Below, piece after piece: positions 30,883 to 34,404 of a DNA stretch of 34,404 nucleotides. Positions within the stretch are counted from its first letter, which is position 1. Each line of letters begins with the position of its first letter. Under the pieces are notes generated by a model. It was given only the letters and a program-made list of their open reading frames with translations, was not told the origin of the DNA and made no database searches. A program made the translations under genes and the position numbers. The stretch is taken from contig JAFYHV010000107.1 in assembly GCA_017538995.1 (NCBI GenBank), positions 1 to 34,404 of the forward strand. Direction: 5' to 3'. Origin of the DNA: Lachnospiraceae bacterium. GTDB lineage: Bacteria > Bacillota > Clostridia > Lachnospirales > Lachnospiraceae.

Positions 30883-32213
30883 TATTCTGGTTTTTTGTTG
30901 CCTTTTATTTTCTTGAAATGTTCTTTTATCTTTGTTTCGTATCCCAAATCTCCGGGCTTATAAAAACTTAAGTCCTTTAATTCGTACGGCAGATACTGTT
31001 CCTTCACGTAGTGGTTCTCATACAGATGAGGATACTTATATTCAACACCGTGTCCGAACTCTGCTGCACCGGGATAATGTGCATCTCTTAAATGAATAGG
31101 TATCGGATGATTACCACCTTCTGCAACCGCCTTATGCGCATCTTCCAAAGCTACCGTAACGGAGTTGGATTTGGGTGCGCAAGCAAGATAAATTGCCGCA
31201 TGTGATAAGATAAGTTCTGCTTCAGGAAGTCCGACTCTTTCAACCGCAAGGGAAGCATTGGTTGCAACCACAAGTCCCATAGGGTCTGCGTTACCTACAT
31301 CCTCGGAAGCAAAAATCATCATACGTCTTGCAATAAACGTTACACTCTCTCCAGCCTCAAGCATTCTGACTAAATAATACTCTGCGGCATCGGGATCGGA
31401 GCCACGCATACTTTTAATAAATGCGGAAATCGTATCGTAATGATTGTCGCCGTCCTTGTCGTATTTAAGAGTTCTTTTCTGAACGCATTCGCCTGCAACT
31501 TCAAGCGTAATATGAATCTTTCCGTCCTCGTCTCTGGGCGTGGTCATAACAGCTAATTCAATACCGTTTAAAGCCACTCTCGCATCGCCGTCGGCGGTAT
31601 CTGCGAGGAATTCAACAGCTTCATCATCTATACACGCATTCATTGCGCCAAGACCTCTGTCTTCATCTTTTACCGCGGTCTCTATTAATGACTTAACATT
31701 CTCTTTTGACAAAGGCGAAAGTCTGAATATATTTGATCTTGAAACCAGAGCCTTGTTTACTTCAAAGAAGGGATTCTCCGTTGTCGCACCGATTAGTGTA
31801 ATCGTACCGTCTTCAACGTATGGTAAAAGGAAATCCTGCTGTGCCTTGTTAAAACGGTGAATTTCATCTATAAAAAGAATTGTTTTCTTTCCTGAGAAAG
31901 ATATCTCTTTCTTGGCTTCGTTAACAACCTCTTCCATATCTTTCTTGCCCGATATGGTGGCGTTTAACTGCTTGAATTCGGCCTTGGTTGTATTGGCAAT
32001 AACTTTGGCGAGCGTGGTCTTTCCGCATCCCGGAGGACCGTAAAAAATCAGCGAACCGATTCTGTCCGCTTCTATCGCACGCCTTAACATCTTTCCTTCG
32101 CCGAGGATATCTTCCTGCCCTACAACCTCATCGAGCGTTCTGGGGCGCATTTTAACGGCTAAAGGTGCTTCTTTTTTCAGTTTCTGTTCTTTTGCAAATT
32201 CAAAAATATCCAT
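30882..32213 (-). CDS. rarA: Replication-associated recombination protein A (AAA+ ATPase)
   Basis: RarA/MgsA, a clamp-loader-like AAA+ ATPase acting at stalled replication forks. The 443-residue protein has the family length. It has Walker A GPPGCGKT (59-66), Walker B LFIDEIHRFNK, sensor 1 GATTENP, arginine-finger region SRSNIF, and the C-terminal tetramerisation part containing SNSVTVALEDA and the motif HYPGA. An in-frame upstream TTG is present, but ATG at 32211-32213 begins right after the stop of the DUF4250 gene (TAAAATG) and gives the normal N-terminus DIFEFA. It is last in the mgtC-murD-DUF4250-rarA run. No separate ribosome binding site is obvious, so translation is probably coupled to the small gene. 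Confidence 0.95.
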   Translation of the reverse strand: MDIFEFAKEQKLKKEAPLAVKMRPRTLDEVVGQEDILGEGKMLRRAIEADRIGSLIFYGPPGCGKTTLAKVIANTTKAEFKQLNATISGKKDMEEVVNEAKKEISFSGKKTILFIDEIHRFNKAQQDFLLPYVEDGTITLIGATTENPFFEVNKALVSRSNIFRLSPLSKENVKSLIETAVKDEDRGLGAMNACIDDEAVEFLADTADGDARVALNGIELAVMTTPRDEDGKIHITLEVAGECVQKRTLKYDKDGDNHYDTISAFIKSMRGSDPDAAEYYLVRMLEAGESVTFIARRMMIFASEDVGNADPMGLVVATNASLAVERVGLPEAELILSHAAIYLACAPKSNSVTVALEDAHKAVAEGGNHPIPIHLRDAHYPGAAEFGHGVEYKYPHLYENHYVKEQYLPYELKDLSFYKPGDLGYETKIKEHFKKIKGNKKPE

Positions 32214-32214
32214 T

Positions 32215-32388
32215 TTATTTAAACTGGTTCTGCGCAGAATCGTATTTAAATCCTGCTGCCTCAAGTTTCTTTTTTATCTCTTCTGCGCTAACGTCAAGTC
32301 CGTCAGCCAAATCATCAAGGCTTGCATACTGATCACGCAGTTTCATGTTTATTACACTTAATAACATTATAGGGTCTTCGGGTAACAT
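32215..32388 (-). CDS. DUF4250 family small protein (57 aa)
   Basis: A short gene encoding 57 residues that starts MLPEDPIMLLSVINMKLRD and continues with YASLDDLADGLDVSAEEI before ending SAQNQFK. The pattern 'MLPxDPxMLLSxxNxKLRDxYxSLDxLxDxLDxxxxxI' matches DUF4250 as recalled; the middle looks like a small helix-turn-helix. ATG overlaps the MurD-like stop (TAATG) with AAGGAAG upstream, and the stop is one base before the rarA ATG. This double coupling and the family match make it real. Function unknown. A DNA-binding or accessory role beside RarA is inference. Confidence 0.88.
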   Translation of the reverse strand: MLPEDPIMLLSVINMKLRDQYASLDDLADGLDVSAEEIKKKLEAAGFKYDSAQNQFK

Positions 32389-33590
32389 TACTGTCTTCCT
32401 TCAAATATCTTTTTCTTAAAATATTCGCCTCTTTCAGCGAAGTTTTTAAAATATCCGTAGCTTGCTGCCGCAGGTGAAAGAACCACAGCGTCTCCTGCCT
32501 CTGCATATTTTAAAACCACTTCCAGAGCTTCGTCTATATCTTTTACCTTTTTGCAGTTAAAAGGTCGCTCAGCCTCTTCGTAGATTCTCTCGCCCGTAGC
32601 ATATGCACAGAGGAATATAATGTCACGTGCTTCTTTTATGAACTTAATAAGTTCCTCGTAGCCGATGCCTCTGTCCATTCCGCCGATAATTGCAATCTTA
32701 ATATTCGGAATACTCTTGCAGGCATTGATTGTTGCAAGAGGGATTGTTGAAATTGAATCATCGTAATAATCGATGCCGTCCACATTTCCGATAAACTCGA
32801 GTCTGTGAGGAAGTCCTTCGAATTTCTCTATCTCAAGGATTGTATCGTCTTCGTTTAATTTAAGTCCGCTGACGCAGACCTTTTTAACAAATTCAGCATT
32901 CCACTGATTGTGCTGGCCCAGAATTTTTAAATCGTATTTATGCTCTTCGAATTCGGGGATTCTGTATTCAAGACCGCGCATGTTGAGTCTCGGTACGCTC
33001 TCTCCCACGAAGATCTTATCGCCCGGAATCTGATACCTGCCGATATTCATTTTTGCGAGAGCATATTTTTCAAAGGTTTTGTAATAATCGAGGTGCTCTT
33101 CGTAGAGATTTAAAAATACCGCAAAGTGAGGCGATACACGCACGTTGTTAAGCTGATGACAGCTCATCTCCATTACGGCGATTGCCTGTGAATCGGAAGC
33201 CATTTCCTCATAATAATCCAGGCAGGGAATACCGATATTTCCTACCAGAACAACTCTGTTTGAAATAAGATTTGTCAGGACATGATAAAGCATACTGGTA
33301 GTGGTGCTCTTGCCCTTCGTACCGGTAATGCCTATCGTACGGTCTCTGAATTCTTCTAAGAACAGTTCCGTCTGTGAAGTATATTTTTCATCGGGATAGT
33401 CTCCGGGAATGCCGGGACTTTTTATGATAAAATCGTATCCTTCTTCGTTTAATTCTTCGGGTTTGCCTTCGAATATTTCTATCTTTGAAGGTTTGCAGTA
33501 TTTCTTAAGAAAACCTTCTGTGGATTTGCCTTCTATACCGTAGCCCCAGATGAGTACGGATTTGTTATCAAATTTCTCGGTTATGCTCAT
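32388..33590 (-). CDS. MurD-like Mur ligase
   Basis: An ATP-dependent amide ligase of the Mur family, closest to UDP-MurNAc-L-Ala:glutamate ligase (MurD). The 400 residues are shorter than typical MurD (about 440-460). ATP loop GTKGKSTTT (90-98), GNIG, EMSCHQL (141-147, usually E-S-S-F-Q-L), GQHNQWNAEF and the C-terminal SPAAASYGYFKNFAERGEYFK are MurD traits. The usual NDSKATN motif is replaced by DDSISTIP (277-284), which I associate with a divergent MurD2-like subgroup, so glutamate stereochemistry or even substrate may differ. It is not in a cell-division cluster. It lies 15 bp after the mgtC-like gene and overlaps the DUF4250 gene by 1 nt. Likely a second MurD paralogue; activity unproven. 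Confidence 0.8.
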   Translation of the reverse strand: MSITEKFDNKSVLIWGYGIEGKSTEGFLKKYCKPSKIEIFEGKPEELNEEGYDFIIKSPGIPGDYPDEKYTSQTELFLEEFRDRTIGITGTKGKSTTTSMLYHVLTNLISNRVVLVGNIGIPCLDYYEEMASDSQAIAVMEMSCHQLNNVRVSPHFAVFLNLYEEHLDYYKTFEKYALAKMNIGRYQIPGDKIFVGESVPRLNMRGLEYRIPEFEEHKYDLKILGQHNQWNAEFVKKVCVSGLKLNEDDTILEIEKFEGLPHRLEFIGNVDGIDYYDDSISTIPLATINACKSIPNIKIAIIGGMDRGIGYEELIKFIKEARDIIFLCAYATGERIYEEAERPFNCKKVKDIDEALEVVLKYAEAGDAVVLSPAAASYGYFKNFAERGEYFKKKIFEGRQ

Positions 33591-33605
33591 TTCTTTTATC
33601 CGTCT

Positions 33606-34313
33606 TTACGAAAGTTTTTTGGGTGTGCTTTCAATCGCATATATAACATCATCAAGTGCTACCAGATCGTCTAAAAGATCGTATCCGCCATCTCCGTTGG
33701 TAATCGGAAAAATAGCTTCGATTCCGATATGATCCATACGTCCGCTTCTTGATGCAACAACCATAAAATTCTTAGCCTTAAAATCTTTTTCAAGAATTTT
33801 AAGGAATGAATTAACTTTGTTTTCGTCTCTTAATTCAATGTATATCTCAACATTTTTTCTGCGCTCTTTTTTGTCGTTTTCAAGCGTATATAAAACCGAG
33901 GTTGCAATAAGCACAATAACGGTACATGTGCATGCACCTACGTAAAATCCGAAGCCTGTTGCGATACCGATTGTACCTACCGCCCAGATACCTGCTGCAG
34001 TGGTAAGTCCTACGATATGATCTCTTCCTTTGGTAAGAATTGTTCCGACACCCAGGAAACCTAAGCCCGATATAACCTGCGCGGGAATTCTGGCAGCGTC
34101 GGAACTTAATTCCAGGTTTATAACAATGTACTGGGCAATCAGTGAAGTCATGCTGGCGCCAAGGCATACCAGTATATGCGTTCTGAAGCCTGCAGGTCTT
34201 TTGTATTTTTCTCTTTCAAGGCCTATACATCCTCCGAGGAAGCCTGCCAAAAGAAGTCTGATGATAACGGTTACTGAGTTAAAACTCTCAAGAAAATCGA
34301 TTACCTGAGTCAT
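33606..34313 (-). CDS. MgtC/SapB family membrane protein
   Basis: A 235-residue protein with about four to five membrane helices (residues 10-135) and a C-terminal soluble ACT-like domain (about 155-230). The signature GGCIGLEREKYKRPAGFRTHILVCLGAS and the later SGLGFLGVGTIL are diagnostic for MgtC. MgtC proteins affect magnesium adaptation and F-ATPase control in pathogens; here the role is not assignable. ATG at 34311-34313 follows GGAGG at five-base spacing and is preferred to GTG six bases earlier, which would be too close to that site. It is first in the operon leading to murD and rarA; no M-box Mg2+ riboswitch fits the short leader. Confidence 0.92.
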   Translation of the reverse strand: MTQVIDFLESFNSVTVIIRLLLAGFLGGCIGLEREKYKRPAGFRTHILVCLGASMTSLIAQYIVINLELSSDAARIPAQVISGLGFLGVGTILTKGRDHIVGLTTAAGIWAVGTIGIATGFGFYVGACTCTVIVLIATSVLYTLENDKKERRKNVEIYIELRDENKVNSFLKILEKDFKAKNFMVVASRSGRMDHIGIEAIFPITNGDGGYDLLDDLVALDDVIYAIESTPKKLS

Positions 34314-34351
34314 ATTCACCTCCGGGTTTATTTAACGCCCTACAAAAAATA

Positions 34352-34380
34352 ATTATATCATAAAATGCGTCTTTCAAAAA
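34352..34380 (-). promoter_or_regulatory. Promoter of the mgtC-murD-DUF4250-rarA operon
   Basis: Minus strand: extended -10 TGATATAAT (TATAAT at 34352-34357), 17-bp spacer and weak -35 TTTTTG (34375-34380). About 40 bp separate it from the mgtC start. No second promoter was recognised before rarA. Confidence 0.7.
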
Positions 34381-34404
34381 GAAATACTCAAAAAACGACA
34401 TGCA

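Noticed and set aside
32214-32264. N-terminally extended rarA start (TTG)
   Set aside because: The extension lies within the DUF4250 gene in another frame, and the ATG directly after that gene's stop gives the normal RarA N-terminus.
33880-34167. Minus-strand 95-codon frame inside the mgtC-like gene
   Set aside because: It is out of frame with mgtC, rich in Arg/Cys/Tyr and has no ribosome binding site, so it is a shadow.
34314-34404. M-box magnesium riboswitch upstream of the mgtC-like gene
   Set aside because: The promoter lies about 40 bp before the start codon, leaving no room for the M-box structure.

Overview
The window looks like a chromosomal segment of a Gram-positive, moderately AT-rich member of the Clostridia, most likely Lachnospiraceae. 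Grounds: strong GGAGG-type ribosome binding sites and TTGACA-type promoters; tRNA genes without an encoded CCA; meso-diaminopimelate metabolism; a DUF4250 small protein next to rarA; and protein sequences that read like Lachnospiraceae housekeeping genes. Assignment below family level cannot be made from sequence reading alone. Apart from one two-gene island (28303-30836), every gene is on the minus strand, so the biological order runs from high to low coordinates.

Left end (1-732): two tRNA-Ser genes (GGA and UGA anticodons) with a strong promoter, then an rRNA promoter and leader that run into the first bases of a 16S rRNA. About 27 conserved bases into the 16S the sequence switches to an unrelated protein-coding fragment that continues to the window edge. 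This is either an assembly chimera or a broken rRNA operon.

807-5632: one compact seven-gene operon (YcxB-like membrane protein, tsaE, tsaB, rimI, rnz, tsaD, ispD) combining t6A tRNA modification, S18 acetylation, tRNA 3' processing and isoprenoid synthesis. 5714-7567 is typA/bipA with its own promoter. 7678-12047 is a ddh-lgt-znuA-znuC-znuB run joining DAP synthesis, lipoprotein modification and a zinc/manganese ABC importer.

12039-14710: a three-gene operon of a transmembrane Ser/Thr kinase, a 59-residue single-pass membrane protein and an exported Ig-like repeat protein, the least familiar set of genes here. 14876-22807: a DHH-DHHA1 phosphoesterase, a WYL regulator, a cytoplasmic LacI-like sensor fused to degenerate GGDEF and intact EAL domains, glutamine synthetase without the adenylylated tyrosine, and a tocopherol-cyclase-like protein. 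The EAL/WYL/DHH run suggests coupled cyclic-dinucleotide turnover.

22980-28212: EamA/DMT transporter, MATE efflux pump, MntP manganese exporter, guaB and a small membrane protein. 28221-30882: the plus-strand MBOAT acyltransferase plus SGNH-like partner, a self-contained unit with its own promoter and a bidirectional terminator. 30882-34380: mgtC-like, a MurD-like ligase with an altered substrate-side motif, a 57-residue DUF4250 protein and rarA, all tightly spaced. No CRISPR array, insertion sequence, prophage or riboswitch was recognised. Most of the window is ordinary core genome. The points worth checking are the rRNA junction, the kinase operon, the EAL/WYL/DHH operon, the MurD-like paralogue and a GGGGACGG palindrome.
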